DNA of 64,000 bases from an uncultured Enterorhabdus sp. (lineage in GTDB: Bacteria > Actinomycetota > Coriobacteriia > Coriobacteriales > Eggerthellaceae): the NCBI GenBank assembly GCA_947649205.1, contig CANSQM010000008.1, positions 1 to 64,000 of the forward strand, in the 5' to 3' direction. Shown piece after piece: positions 27,956-37,065 of this stretch (positions are counted from its first letter, which is position 1; each line of letters starts with the position of its first letter). The position numbers and the translations under genes were made by a program. The notes beneath the pieces were generated by a model. The model saw only the letters and a program-made list of their open reading frames with translations, did no database searches and was not told the origin of the DNA.

Positions 27956-28216
27956 CTAGCGGTTGCGGCGGTCGCCACGACCGCTCACCGCGGGAACGGC
28001 ATAGGGCATGAGAGCCATGACGCGGGCGCGCTTGACGGCTTCCGCGATGTCGCGCTGGTGCTGAGTGCAGGCACCGGTGACGCGACGGGGCTTGATCTTG
28101 CCACGATCGGTAACATACTTGCGCAGCATTTGAGTATCTTTGTAATCGATATACTCCACGTCGTCCTTGCAGAACTGGCAATACTTACGACGAGGCTGCT
28201 TAGCGTAATCGGCCAT
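27956..28216 (-). CDS. rpsR: Ribosomal protein bS18
   Basis: This 86-residue basic protein of the small subunit binds next to bS6. The block IDYKDTQMLRKYVTDRGKI and the RVTGACTQHQRDIAEAVKRAR segment are diagnostic. CQFCKDD near residues 15-21 keeps a pair of cysteines, as in zinc-type S18. ATG 28216 follows AAAGAGG. It is 14 bp from rplI and 20 bp from ssb in the same operon. Confidence 0.96.
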   Translation of the reverse strand: MADYAKQPRRKYCQFCKDDVEYIDYKDTQMLRKYVTDRGKIKPRRVTGACTQHQRDIAEAVKRARVMALMPYAVPAVSGRGDRRNR

Positions 28217-28236
28217 GTTAACCTCTTTCGTTTCGC

Positions 28237-28716
28237 TTAAAACGGAATGTCATCATCGTACACGGAAGAGGAGGCATCAATAACGGGGGCTGCGGGGGCA
28301 GGTGCGCTGTAAGCAGGAGCCGGAGCAGCATAGCTCTGGCCTCCCCCGTAGGAGTCTCCGCCATAGGACGGGGCACCACCGTTGCTGTTGCGGCTCGACA
28401 TGAACTCGAGCTCGTCAACGATGACCTCCAGCTTGCTGCGCTTCTGGCCATCGCGCTCCCACTGGCTCCAGCGGAGCTTGCCCTCGATGGACACTTTGGT
28501 GCCCTTGGACAGATACTGGGCCAGGCTGTTGGCGCGAGCACCGAACATCGTGCAGTCCACGAAGTTCGGATAATCTTCCCACTCGCCCGTGGAGGGGTTC
28601 TTGCGGCGGTCGTTAACCGCCACGCCGAAGCTCAGCACGGCCATACCGGACTGGGTCTGGCGCAGCTCAGGATCGCGGGTCAGATTGCCGCTGATGATCA
28701 CACGGTTGATGCTCAT
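28237..28716 (-). CDS. ssb: Single-stranded DNA-binding protein
   Basis: This 159-residue SSB has an OB fold (residues 1-105, opening MSINRVIISGNLTRDPEL), a Gly/Ser/Tyr/Pro/Ala-rich disordered tail and the acidic tip DDDIPF that recruits repair and replication proteins. It coats single-stranded DNA at forks. ATG 28716 follows AGAGGT. The gene lies between rpsF and rpsR, the standard order. Confidence 0.96.
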   Translation of the reverse strand: MSINRVIISGNLTRDPELRQTQSGMAVLSFGVAVNDRRKNPSTGEWEDYPNFVDCTMFGARANSLAQYLSKGTKVSIEGKLRWSQWERDGQKRSKLEVIVDELEFMSSRNSNGGAPSYGGDSYGGGQSYAAPAPAYSAPAPAAPVIDASSSVYDDDIPF

Positions 28717-28767
28717 TTCTACCTCTTCTCACAGTGAGCAGCCTAGTCGGACTGCTCGGCTTCCAAA

Positions 28768-29061
28768 CTAGTCGCGATCGGCGCGGGCCACGACCATGTG
28801 ACGCATAACAGCATCGTTAATGCGCAGCACGCGATCGAGCTCGGCAATGCTCTGCGGATCAGCATGGAAATCGATGAGAGTGTAGTCGCCGTCGGACAGA
28901 CCGTTGATCTCATAAGCGAGTTTGCGCTTGCCCCAGTTGTCGACGTTGTCCACAACACCGTTGCTCTCAGCGAGAGTGGTCTCGATACGCTTCATCACGC
29001 CAGCGCGAGTCTCGTCATCGATCGTAGGGGGCACAATAAACAGCAGTTCATAAGCCTTCAT
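28768..29061 (-). CDS. rpsF: Ribosomal protein bS6
   Basis: This 97-residue small-subunit protein starts MKAYELLFIVPPTIDDE and has WGKRKLAYEINGLSDGDYTLIDF, both typical of bS6, which pairs with bS18. ATG 29061 is chosen because AGGAGG lies 8 bp upstream; a GTG three codons earlier would overlap that RBS. It is the first gene of the operon rpsF-ssb-rpsR-rplI, and a hairpin leader lies upstream. Confidence 0.96.
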   Translation of the reverse strand: MKAYELLFIVPPTIDDETRAGVMKRIETTLAESNGVVDNVDNWGKRKLAYEINGLSDGDYTLIDFHADPQSIAELDRVLRINDAVMRHMVVARADRD

Positions 29062-29160
29062 CCAGCTCACCTCCTTTGGACTTTACGGCTCCGGGCTGGT
29101 GAAGGCACACGCCGGAGCAGGAATAGCCTGAATAGTCTATCAGAACACCCTGCTCCGTCC
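29062..29160 (-). promoter_or_regulatory. rpsF leader with hairpin, possible S6:S18 autoregulatory element
   Basis: Arms GGAGCAGG and CCTGCTCC (29149-29156 and 29114-29121 on the minus strand) enclose an inner TAG/CTA stem, followed by CGG and the RBS. Many rpsF leaders carry an S6:S18-binding RNA. Position and shape fit, but the key bulge nucleotides have not been matched to the model. Confidence 0.4.
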
Positions 29161-29365
29161 TCAAGCCGCTCGCGTCCATCACGGTAATCACACATTGCTT
29201 CGGTCGCAGCCCTATCCTACCAGCCTAAATTCGCACTTATGTCGCAAGGGCGCCGTACTTCAGTCCCGCCGCACGCCGCTCCGCCGTCCCCGAGAGTCGC
29301 CCGCAAACCGCGGCGCTGTCTCAGCGCGAACCGTCCGCGGCGCCCCCTCACCACACAAAACAAAA

Positions 29366-29391
29366 CCGCCGTCAGCTTTTACCGACGGCGG
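29366..29391 (-). terminator. Terminator of tRNA-Arg
   Basis: An 8-bp stem (29366-29373 with 29384-29391) is followed on the minus strand by TTTTGTTTTG, 15 bp past the tRNA 3' end. Confidence 0.85.
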
Positions 29392-29405
29392 CCCAAGGAA
29401 ATCTC

Positions 29406-29481
29406 TGGCGCCCCCGAGAGGACTCGAACCTCCGACGCACGGTTTAGGAAACCGACGCTCTATCCGCTGAGCTACGGGGGC
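29406..29481 (-). tRNA. tRNA-Arg (CCT)
   Basis: This 76-nt cloverleaf on the minus strand has acceptor GCCCCCG/CGGGGGC, anticodon CCT, a standard T-arm (GGTTCGAGTCC) and an encoded CCA. The first pair of the anticodon stem is a T-T mismatch. It lies 35 bp after the M28-like gene. Confidence 0.93.
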
Positions 29482-29516
29482 GGATGCAGGCCATCATATC
29501 ATGGCCGAGGGATATA

Positions 29517-32500
29517 TCAGATTTGCTTCAGCAGTTCCATGACGAAATCGCTGTTGAGAGCCAGCTGATCGCCGTCGATATTCTCCAGAACATCATCGGC
29601 CTCGCCGAAGAACGTCGGCTTCTTGCCCTCCATACCCACCAGGTGCATAGCCTGCTGGCCGTGCTTCATGGCATAGGCCGAAGCACTGTCGCGCCATTCC
29701 ATGGTACCGTCGCCCACGGACAGCCCCACGGCCTGGCCGGCCTTGCGCACGAGACGCTTCATGCGACTCGAAGCCTTCTTCGGCAGGTACGTGCCCTCTC
29801 TGTCCATCAAGGTCAGCTCACCGGCGCCGAGGGCCTCCAGTTCAATGATAATAGAGCCCTTGAGCTCGGCCTCGTGGGCCTCCATGAAGGCGCGCATGCC
29901 ACCATTGCCGGCGAGCTCAGAGCCCAGGGCAACGAACCACACCTCCATATCGATGCGCTTGCTGTGAAACTGCTCGATGGCCTCCGCCTCGGGGGCATCG
30001 TCAAACACGAAGCCTGCGGGAAGCCCATCGGCGAAGCTGGAAACAGTCTCCCGACGAGGCCGTGACTCCTCTTCATCGAACGACTCTTCGCCATCGGCGG
30101 AAACTCGCGAGAAGGCACCTCCTTCGAAATGGCGACCGCGACGGCGATGTTGGGGAGCGGGCTCATTGAAGTGATCCCCGCCGAAGTCGGGGGTGAAAGC
30201 TGTGGTTTGCTGGGGATCGAAGCACTCGTCGTAACCGTCGAATTCGTCTTCCTCGCGGAAGCTCTCCCAGCCGCCCCGCGCGGCACCCGCCTCGCGGGCA
30301 TCGAAGGTGTCTTCGACATCGAGCCATTCCTGAGGAGTGGAAGACTCAACCTGGGCGTGACGGCGACGCTTGCCGAAGATGCGGCCAAAGCGGCTCTTGG
30401 GCATTTCCACATAGCCGGGGCCAGCCATGGCTCCCGTCTCGGTGACCTGCTCCACGTAAGCCGAATCATCCACATCCTCGATATAGAGGTCGTCCTCACT
30501 GGCAGCCTCGAACATATCGTCCGTCAGAGGGGCCGCCGCACCCGTAGCCCCCATGGCCGAGAAAGATCCGGCCAGGTTGATGCTGCCCGACAATCCCGGG
30601 TCGGCCATAGCCGGAGCCTGGGAAAGAGAAGGCAGGGCATCGCGCAAGGCTGCCGAGTGAGGAGCCGCGGGGGATGCCGCCGGAGAGGCGACGGAGGGCA
30701 CGATGGCGGAAAGGTCGCGCACCCGGCCGTCGTGCGCCGGCCGCTCCTCCGCCAAGGGGGCTGCCTGCAGATGATCGTCCATGGAAACACGGGGAAGTTC
30801 CTGGGAAATGCCGATGTTCGGCAGAGAGATGGCGCGGCGCTTGCGCGGAGCCTGATCGGATGCGCCCTCGACTACCGGGGGAATCTCTCCCACGGAGGGG
30901 ATGACGAGGCGGCGGTGGGAACCCTCCGCAGCCTGATCCGCTGGAGTGGGAACGCCCGCCAGCGACGGAGCACCGACGGGAGGCGCCGCAACGGTAGCCC
31001 CCGTCAACGGCCGCTGGCCTTCGCGGAGGACCACATCGGGATCCTCGGCCGCCACCGCCGGAACCTGGGACAAGTCCACCGCCGCGCTGCGATCGAGCGG
31101 GGAGGGAATGTCCGCCGGAGAGGGAGTCAGCACCTCCTCCGGCACGGCAGCGGGAGCCGTGGGCGAGGCGGGAATTTCTTCGACAGCGGCGGCCGTGGGA
31201 ATATCCGTCGCAAGCGGGGCCGCGGGGGAGGGCGAAACAGCTTGAGGCTCCACCGACAGCGCGGGCGCGGCGGCCGGGGCCTCTTCCAGCGGGGACAGGT
31301 CGGCAATCACGCCAGTCGGTTGGGCGCCGGCGGCCGCCGAGGCGGCCTGCACCGAAGCGCGCATCCCGCGCATGCGGGCGCTCAGTTCCTCCGTGGCGCT
31401 CTTCTGGGATTCCTCACGGGCGATGATCTCTTCCTCGGCCCGCTCCAACGCGGCGGCATAGCGCGAACGCTGCACCGGCTTCTCAACCTTCGGCTTCTTC
31501 GCCTGCTCCTGCCCCTTCTTGAACCAGTCGGGCACCGCAGACTCGGCCGCAGGGGCCGGAGCCGGCGCCGGGACGATAACGGGAGAAGCGGCCGGGGGTT
31601 CCACCTCCAAGGCCGGTGCCTCGTCGGTGCTGGCCGGTGCGGGGGCCTCCTCCGCCGCAGGGTCGGAGGCGGGGGTCGCCGCGGCTTCCGTTTCAGCCAC
31701 CGGCTTGCCGGAGAGAGCCGCGACCGCCGCCTTGGCAGCAGCGAGACGTTCGGCAGCCGATTCCATGGAAGAGTCCAGCTCGTCGGTGTTCGAGGGAGCG
31801 TCGTACACAAGCTCGGCCCCTTCGGGCACCAACCCAGCCGAGGCTGCCGCCGCGGCGCCGTGGATCAGCGGTTCTTCCCCATCGGGGATGTCTCGGGAGG
31901 CGGCCACGCGGGCGGCCACATCCAGCAGCACCGCCACACCGGAGGCGTTGCAATTCGCCCCGTCGTTATAGGTGCTCAGCTTCTCCAGAGCGAAAGAGAG
32001 AGTCGGCAGCACCGCCACAACCATAACGAGCCCCAGGGCAACGTTGAAGGCGATGAGGCCGCCGTCAACGGGGGCCACGATCATACGAACGAGCAGCAGC
32101 ACGGGCATGAGCACCATGGCCGCGAATTCAACCCAATACAGGAGGGGAAGCGCCGCAATAACGGCACTGTTCAAATCGCGGCGGATCTTGCCGCTGTCGT
32201 AATGGGCGACGATGATGACCTTGCGTCGCCGGCTCGCCTGCTTCGCCGACTTCAGGGGAACGTACTTCGCCACGACGTTCTGGCTCGCCCCCCGATTGAG
32301 CAGGCGCGAAAGCACGGGCTTGTCGAAAATCTCAGCAGCCAGGAGGAGTACGCACAAAAACCCGATCACAATAGAGGCAACCGAAACCACGGAGAAGATG
32401 GTGGCCACCAGGGTCATGAGCACGGCGACGCCGCTCACAAGAGCCCGCGGAAGGGTGCTGTCGGGGTTGCACTGGAAGTCTTCCATGGTGGTGGGCAGGC

Positions 32501-32621
32501 CCGTTTCGGCAGAGAGCGTCTCACTGATATAGAGAGCCGCACGCTGCTCTTCCTCGGTTCCCGCCGGCCGCGGGCCGATTTCCTGAGACAGGTATGCGAC
32601 GCATTCGTTTAGCTCGGCCAT
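29517..32621 (-). CDS. Membrane M28-peptidase-like protein split by a long disordered insert, probably inactive
   Basis: This protein of about 1034 residues has an M28-peptidase fold in two halves. The first half has IGPRPAGTEEE (about 15-25), two membrane helices near 60-97, AHYDSGK (H140, D142), further helices near 152-212 and YNDGANCNASG (D220). The second half (about 885 onward) has VALGSELAGNGG, IIIELEALGAG and FFGEADDVLENID. Between them lie about 640 residues rich in Ala, Pro, Glu and Ser. The usual catalytic EE is SE, the fourth ligand Asp is Glu, and the last His is missing, so peptidase activity is doubtful. ATG 32621 follows GAGGAAAGG; a GTG 13 codons earlier lacks an RBS. A TTGGGC-17-TATACT promoter precedes it. 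Last gene after dinG and a coiled-coil protein. Confidence 0.75.
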   Translation of the reverse strand: MAELNECVAYLSQEIGPRPAGTEEEQRAALYISETLSAETGLPTTMEDFQCNPDSTLPRALVSGVAVLMTLVATIFSVVSVASIVIGFLCVLLLAAEIFDKPVLSRLLNRGASQNVVAKYVPLKSAKQASRRRKVIIVAHYDSGKIRRDLNSAVIAALPLLYWVEFAAMVLMPVLLLVRMIVAPVDGGLIAFNVALGLVMVVAVLPTLSFALEKLSTYNDGANCNASGVAVLLDVAARVAASRDIPDGEEPLIHGAAAAASAGLVPEGAELVYDAPSNTDELDSSMESAAERLAAAKAAVAALSGKPVAETEAAATPASDPAAEEAPAPASTDEAPALEVEPPAASPVIVPAPAPAPAAESAVPDWFKKGQEQAKKPKVEKPVQRSRYAAALERAEEEIIAREESQKSATEELSARMRGMRASVQAASAAAGAQPTGVIADLSPLEEAPAAAPALSVEPQAVSPSPAAPLATDIPTAAAVEEIPASPTAPAAVPEEVLTPSPADIPSPLDRSAAVDLSQVPAVAAEDPDVVLREGQRPLTGATVAAPPVGAPSLAGVPTPADQAAEGSHRRLVIPSVGEIPPVVEGASDQAPRKRRAISLPNIGISQELPRVSMDDHLQAAPLAEERPAHDGRVRDLSAIVPSVASPAASPAAPHSAALRDALPSLSQAPAMADPGLSGSINLAGSFSAMGATGAAAPLTDDMFEAASEDDLYIEDVDDSAYVEQVTETGAMAGPGYVEMPKSRFGRIFGKRRRHAQVESSTPQEWLDVEDTFDAREAGAARGGWESFREEDEFDGYDECFDPQQTTAFTPDFGGDHFNEPAPQHRRRGRHFEGGAFSRVSADGEESFDEEESRPRRETVSSFADGLPAGFVFDDAPEAEAIEQFHSKRIDMEVWFVALGSELAGNGGMRAFMEAHEAELKGSIIIELEALGAGELTLMDREGTYLPKKASSRMKRLVRKAGQAVGLSVGDGTMEWRDSASAYAMKHGQQAMHLVGMEGKKPTFFGEADDVLENIDGDQLALNSDFVMELLKQI

Positions 32622-32670
32622 GTACGTTGCCTTTCCTCGTTCAAAGAGGTCTGTTGACACAATTATTACT

Positions 32671-32699
32671 AGTATACGCTATTGGGCGCTCTTGCCCAA
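32671..32699 (-). promoter_or_regulatory. Internal promoter before the M28-like gene
   Basis: TTGGGC (32694-32699) and TATACT (32671-32676) on the minus strand are 17 bp apart. They overlap the end of the coiled-coil gene and could give the M28-like gene its own transcript. Confidence 0.5.
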
Positions 32700-33938
32700 A
32701 TAATCACGGAGAAACGTATCAGCATTACCCGCTTTGAGCCGCTCGGCCTCGTAAACTGTCACCTGATCCTCAATCGATTCGTAGAACCGGTCGGCTACGC
32801 GCTGATCGGGATCGTTCCCCAGATCCTGGGCCAGCGTCGCGGCCTCGTCCTCAAGGGCGTTATAGCGGTCGTTCTCCTCGGACAGGGTCTCTTTGTCGCG
32901 ATCGAGGTAAGCCTGGTCGGAGGCAAGGGCGGCCTGCTGCGCTTCGATACGTTTCTCTATATAGGCGACGAAAGAGCCCAAATCGAGGCCGGGATAATCA
33001 CCCTGGGCCTTATTGAAGAGCTCGCGTGCGTCGTTCAGCTGTGCCACGGCCTCATTGCTTTTCTCCATCGAGGCGCGCACGTTGGCTTCGGACATCTCGC
33101 GCAGCAGGGCCGTCGCCTCCCGCGCGGCGGCGTCAGCATTGATGACGGCCCTCCAACCTCCCTGGCAATCGAGGAACGCCTCAGTGGCCATGAGGGATTG
33201 CTCAATGATAGCCACGCCGGCATCGAGCATGTTCAGGCGCGCCCGGGCTGCGGTCACAGCCTGATGGGCGGCCTCTTCGGCATCATTGTCGGCAAGAGTC
33301 GGGCGCATCGACTCGATGGTGGCCAGCGATTCCTCCAACTGAGCCCGCGAAGGGGCAATGTCTGCGACGACACGGCGATAGCCCTCCGAAAGATCCTCGA
33401 AGGAAGGGGTGTTTTGCCCAGTAGCCGTCGGGGAAAGGCGCTTCTTGTCATACTGGGCCATGACCAGCTCGTCGAAGGGGATCAGCGTCTCATCGCAACT
33501 GGTGATGACGTTGATGTTGTCGTTCAGAGAGGAGCGAAAGCCCTGCTGCTGGGTGCGCATGGAGATGAGCGTTTGCCCGAGAGTGAGGGCCAGGGCCAAG
33601 AGCACGCAAATGACCACGACCACGGGAACAATGCGAAAAGCTCGGCGATCCACCTCTGCCGCAGCGGCCGAAGCGAACGATGATGCCGAGGACCGCGTGG
33701 GCGCCGTTCCCTCGGGAATGACGATGGATTGACTTCGGGCCGGAGTGGCCCGGGGCTTCTTTCCCCGCCCGAGCGTGAACAACGGTACCCTCCCCGCGCC
33801 GCCGCCGTCCCGTCGATCTCGCTCGGCGGCATCTCGGGCCTCGCGGGCTGCATCGAGCACGCTGAAGGAAATCTCGTTCGAAGAGCCGTGGGTGTGGCTC
33901 TTAATGTGAAGTGCATGCTGAGCCTTCTTCTTCGCCAT
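32679..33938 (-). CDS. Single-pass membrane protein with long coiled-coil domain
   Basis: This 419-residue protein has a basic, disordered cytoplasmic N-terminus (1-100), one membrane helix (about 101-123, IVPVVVVICVLLALALTLGQ) and an external part of about 295 residues. That part is mostly alpha-helical with Glu/Gln/Ala heptad-like segments (190-250 and 290-400). I do not recognise a family. ATG 33938 is preferred over an upstream in-frame start because it opens the basic segment and has GGAG nearby. It lies 13 bp after dinG. It may form a membrane stalk or complex with the membrane protein encoded downstream; that is inference. Confidence 0.7.
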   Translation of the reverse strand: MAKKKAQHALHIKSHTHGSSNEISFSVLDAAREARDAAERDRRDGGGAGRVPLFTLGRGKKPRATPARSQSIVIPEGTAPTRSSASSFASAAAAEVDRRAFRIVPVVVVICVLLALALTLGQTLISMRTQQQGFRSSLNDNINVITSCDETLIPFDELVMAQYDKKRLSPTATGQNTPSFEDLSEGYRRVVADIAPSRAQLEESLATIESMRPTLADNDAEEAAHQAVTAARARLNMLDAGVAIIEQSLMATEAFLDCQGGWRAVINADAAAREATALLREMSEANVRASMEKSNEAVAQLNDARELFNKAQGDYPGLDLGSFVAYIEKRIEAQQAALASDQAYLDRDKETLSEENDRYNALEDEAATLAQDLGNDPDQRVADRFYESIEDQVTVYEAERLKAGNADTFLRDYLGKSAQ

Positions 33939-33951
33939 GGACAAAGCTCCG

Positions 33952-36921
33952 CTACTGGGCGCTGCGCTCGATTTCGGCCACAACTTCGGCAGCCGAGCAG
34001 AAACGGATGTTCTGACTGGGAAGCGAGCGAAGGAAGGTCTTGCCATAGCCCTTAGTCACGAGGCGCTTATCCGCCAGGATGAGGATGCCGCTGTCCGTGG
34101 CCTTGCGAATGAGGCGGCCGGCAGCCTGCTTGGTCTCCAAGACGGCAGCGGGCAGAACATAGCGGCGCCAGGCGGCGTCATCGCGGGCCGCCCGTTCGCA
34201 GGAGAGCGGATCGGTGGGCTTGGAGAAGGGCAACTTGGGGATGACAACCCCCTTGAGCGTCGCCCCCGGAGCATCGAAACCTTCCCAAAAGCTCTTGAGG
34301 GCGAACAGCGACAGGTGCTCATCGGCGAGGAAGTCGTCGCGCAGGCCCTTCACGGAAACGCCCCACTTCTGGCAGACCAGGCGCAGATCGTCCTCCTTCA
34401 GGGCCGGCTGCACCTCCTCGAAGCACCGCTCCATCTCGCGACGGTTGGTGAACAGCGTGAGCATGGAGCCCCGTTGGGCTTTATGGGCGGCAACGAGCAA
34501 GTCCTGAAGGGCACCGAGGTAGGCGGCTTCATTGGGCTCCGGCATATCGTTAACGACATAAACGATCATGCGGTTATCGAAATCGTAGCTCGAGGGAAGC
34601 ATAAGCTCGTCAGCCCGCGAGCAATCGCTCGTGTTGAGGCCCATGGCATTGGCGAAACTGGTGAAGCCGCCGTCCACGGTCAACGTAGCCGAAGCGTAGA
34701 CCACCGCGTGGGTGTTCGCGTAGAACGTCTCATCCAGCGTGCTTCCCACATTGAGCAGCAGCGCTTCCAGCTTGTTCTGGGGACGATCGTTCTTCCGCGT
34801 GAGACTGGCGGCGTACACGTACTGGGGCGGGCATTGGACACAGATCACATCTACCGTGCCGATGATCTCCTTCAATTCCATGGCGATGGCGGCTATCTCC
34901 CGCTGGATGACCGCGGCTCCCTCGATATCATCCAGGTAACCCACGAGTTCCTGGCAGGCCGTGACCATTTTTTCGGCTTCGGCGGCCATGGCCTTTCCCA
35001 GCCGCGCGATGTTCTGGAAGATAGAGCCGGCGCGGATCTCGTCGTTGAGCCAGAGATCCACGGTCTCGTAGCCCTTCGAGCGGTGGTTCCCGTCGTAGAA
35101 CAGCAGCTCGGCCAGGGCGGCGCAGAAGGCCTCGGCCGCCGAGCCGAAGGCCTGGCCTGCGCTGCGGGCCTTGGCAGTGAGAGCGTAGAACAGCGTCGCC
35201 GAGGATTCGCTTCCCGGCATAACGACCGTGCGCTCCGCCCGCACGAACACGTTGCGGCGGGCCTCGTCAGTGGCTACGCGGCGGACAAGGGAGAGGATGT
35301 CCTCTTCAGCCAGATCCATGGAGAAGGCGCGACGGGCCTCGTTCTCGGCGCCGTGGGCCTCGTCCACCACCCAGTAGCGAATGGGCGGCAGCAATCCCCC
35401 ATCGGCGGCGAGATCGCAGAACAGGAGGCTGTGGTTGGTCACGACGATGTTCGATGCCTCAGCCCGTCGGCGGGCACCGTGGACGAAGCAGCTCGTTCCG
35501 AAGAAGGGGCACTTGCGACGGAGACAATCATGGCTCGTCGTGGTGATGGACCACCGCGGCAGGAGGCGATAATCAATCTTGAGGTTGTCGATATCGTCGT
35601 AGGTCGTCTGGCTGATGAACGAGAGCAGGCCGGCGAGGGCCGGGGCTTGATGCTGCTCGCTCTTCCCCACCGTGCGCATGCGCGGACCGTCGACAACGAT
35701 GCGCTCCACCTTGCGCAGACAGGGGTAATGGGAGAAGCCCTTGAGCGAGGCGTAGGTGAGCCCGCCGCCGAGAGCCTCGGTCAGGGCCGGCAACTCGTGA
35801 TAGACAAGCTGATCGAGCAGGGCATTGGTCTTCGTGGCCACACCGATGTTGATACCGTTGTCCCGCGCCGTGATAGCGGCCGGCAACAGGTAGGCCATGG
35901 ACTTTCCCACGCCCGTGCCCGCTTCGACCATAAGGTTGGTGGAACGGGCGAACGAGCTGCGCACCGCCTCGGCCATGGACACCTGCTCGTTGCGCTGCTC
36001 GTAATCGTCGTACAGCGACCCGATGAGCCCCGTCTCGGTGAACGCCTGCGCTACGGCTTCGGCTGTGGGAAACACCAGGGAGCGGGCAGGGTCGGCGGCG
36101 ATATCGGCCGCATCCACGAGAGGCCGGTGGTCGATGGCCCCAACCCGATCGCGCCGCAGGGTCCGCAGGGAGAACGGCAGAGGCTTCTCCCCTTCCGGGG
36201 TACATTGCTCGGCGAAGTACTGAAACACCACGACCGTGGGCCATTGCTCAGGCGTGGCCATAGAGGCGATCTCGCGCAGCAACATGGGAGGCATGGCCTC
36301 CACGCCGGCCAGCAGGATGCGCAGCAGCGCGCACGTAGCGGCCACATCCTCATCGGCCCGATGGGTAGAGCGCGGGGCGCCGAAGGCCTTCACCAAGTCG
36401 ATGAGGCGATGGGATTTCATACGGGGCAGCGCGATGCGCGACAGATCGAGGGAATCGACCCAGGTATTTTCAAGAAGCGGGTACCCGGCAGGGTGCTTCG
36501 TCGTGAAATTGCGGTCGAATTCCGCATTATGGGCCACCACCACGGCATCTCCCACAAATTCCACGAGGGCCGCCAGGGCTTCGGCGGGGGCGGGAGCGTC
36601 GGCCACATCCTCGTCGTGAATATCGGTCAGATGGGCCACCTCGTCGGGAATGGGCTTGCCGGGATTCACGAAGGTGATGAACCATTCGACGATCTGGCCA
36701 CCTTCCATGCGGGCGGCGGCAATTTGGGTGAGCTCGTCGTGGTTGAGAGAGAAACCGGTGGTCTCGGTGTCGAGCACCACCACATTGCCGTCGAAGGGGC
36801 CGAAATGGCCGGCGCGGGCCCGTTCCGGAAGGCTCTCGTAGAGGGCGATAACCTCGGGAGGCGTTCCGTCGGTGATGAAGTTCTTCAGCTGGCCCTCAAG
36901 GGGAGTGGTGTCTCGTGTCAT
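33952..36921 (-). CDS. dinG: DinG-type helicase with N-terminal DnaQ-like exonuclease
   Basis: This 989-residue protein has an N-terminal 3'-5' exonuclease domain (about 45-215) with DTETTGF (ExoI), AHNAEFDRNF (ExoII) and HRADEDVAAT (ExoIII). A superfamily-2 XPD/DinG helicase follows, with EAGTGVGKSMAYLLP (Walker A), VVDEAHGAE (DEAH box) and cysteines in CLRK and CLRRKCPFFGTSC that could hold an iron-sulfur cluster. C-terminal motifs include SFWEGFDAPG and QAAGRLIR. This fused arrangement is known from Firmicutes DinG. It probably acts in DNA repair or removal of R-loops. ATG 36921 is first in a three-gene operon. A terminator-like hairpin lies only 38 bp upstream. Confidence 0.9.
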   Translation of the reverse strand: MTRDTTPLEGQLKNFITDGTPPEVIALYESLPERARAGHFGPFDGNVVVLDTETTGFSLNHDELTQIAAARMEGGQIVEWFITFVNPGKPIPDEVAHLTDIHDEDVADAPAPAEALAALVEFVGDAVVVAHNAEFDRNFTTKHPAGYPLLENTWVDSLDLSRIALPRMKSHRLIDLVKAFGAPRSTHRADEDVAATCALLRILLAGVEAMPPMLLREIASMATPEQWPTVVVFQYFAEQCTPEGEKPLPFSLRTLRRDRVGAIDHRPLVDAADIAADPARSLVFPTAEAVAQAFTETGLIGSLYDDYEQRNEQVSMAEAVRSSFARSTNLMVEAGTGVGKSMAYLLPAAITARDNGINIGVATKTNALLDQLVYHELPALTEALGGGLTYASLKGFSHYPCLRKVERIVVDGPRMRTVGKSEQHQAPALAGLLSFISQTTYDDIDNLKIDYRLLPRWSITTTSHDCLRRKCPFFGTSCFVHGARRRAEASNIVVTNHSLLFCDLAADGGLLPPIRYWVVDEAHGAENEARRAFSMDLAEEDILSLVRRVATDEARRNVFVRAERTVVMPGSESSATLFYALTAKARSAGQAFGSAAEAFCAALAELLFYDGNHRSKGYETVDLWLNDEIRAGSIFQNIARLGKAMAAEAEKMVTACQELVGYLDDIEGAAVIQREIAAIAMELKEIIGTVDVICVQCPPQYVYAASLTRKNDRPQNKLEALLLNVGSTLDETFYANTHAVVYASATLTVDGGFTSFANAMGLNTSDCSRADELMLPSSYDFDNRMIVYVVNDMPEPNEAAYLGALQDLLVAAHKAQRGSMLTLFTNRREMERCFEEVQPALKEDDLRLVCQKWGVSVKGLRDDFLADEHLSLFALKSFWEGFDAPGATLKGVVIPKLPFSKPTDPLSCERAARDDAAWRRYVLPAAVLETKQAAGRLIRKATDSGILILADKRLVTKGYGKTFLRSLPSQNIRFCSAAEVVAEIERSAQ

Positions 36922-36958
36922 GGCTTTGCCCTACCTTCGCGGCGCACCCCTGATGCCG

Positions 36959-36990
36959 AAAAAAAGGAACCTCGTCCAAGCGAGCGTTCC
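36959..36990 (-). terminator. Terminator-like hairpin just upstream of dinG
   Basis: On the minus strand a stem with one bulge (36981-36990 with 36966-36974) is followed by seven T residues (36959-36965). It ends only 38 bp before the dinG start, so it is either a terminator for antisense read-through from ddl or an attenuator in the dinG leader. Confidence 0.65.
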
Positions 36991-37065
36991 ACGGATGATC
37001 GGCCTCGGTTATGGTGTGTACTCAATAGCTTTCGGTATTGTAGCAGCCAGCGCAGGGAGAACATC

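Noticed and set aside
30129..32612. A >800-codon frame opposite the M28-like gene
   Set aside because: It is Arg/Gly/His-rich and antisense to a gene with a membrane and peptidase pattern; the repetitive Ala/Pro codons of that gene keep the opposite strand open.
33937..37065. A very long open frame on the plus strand opposite dinG
   Set aside because: It mirrors the minus-strand dinG codons, as expected in GC-rich DNA, and its product is low-complexity His/Gly/Glu/Arg-rich with no family match. Only its last part, from ATG 37066, is a real gene.
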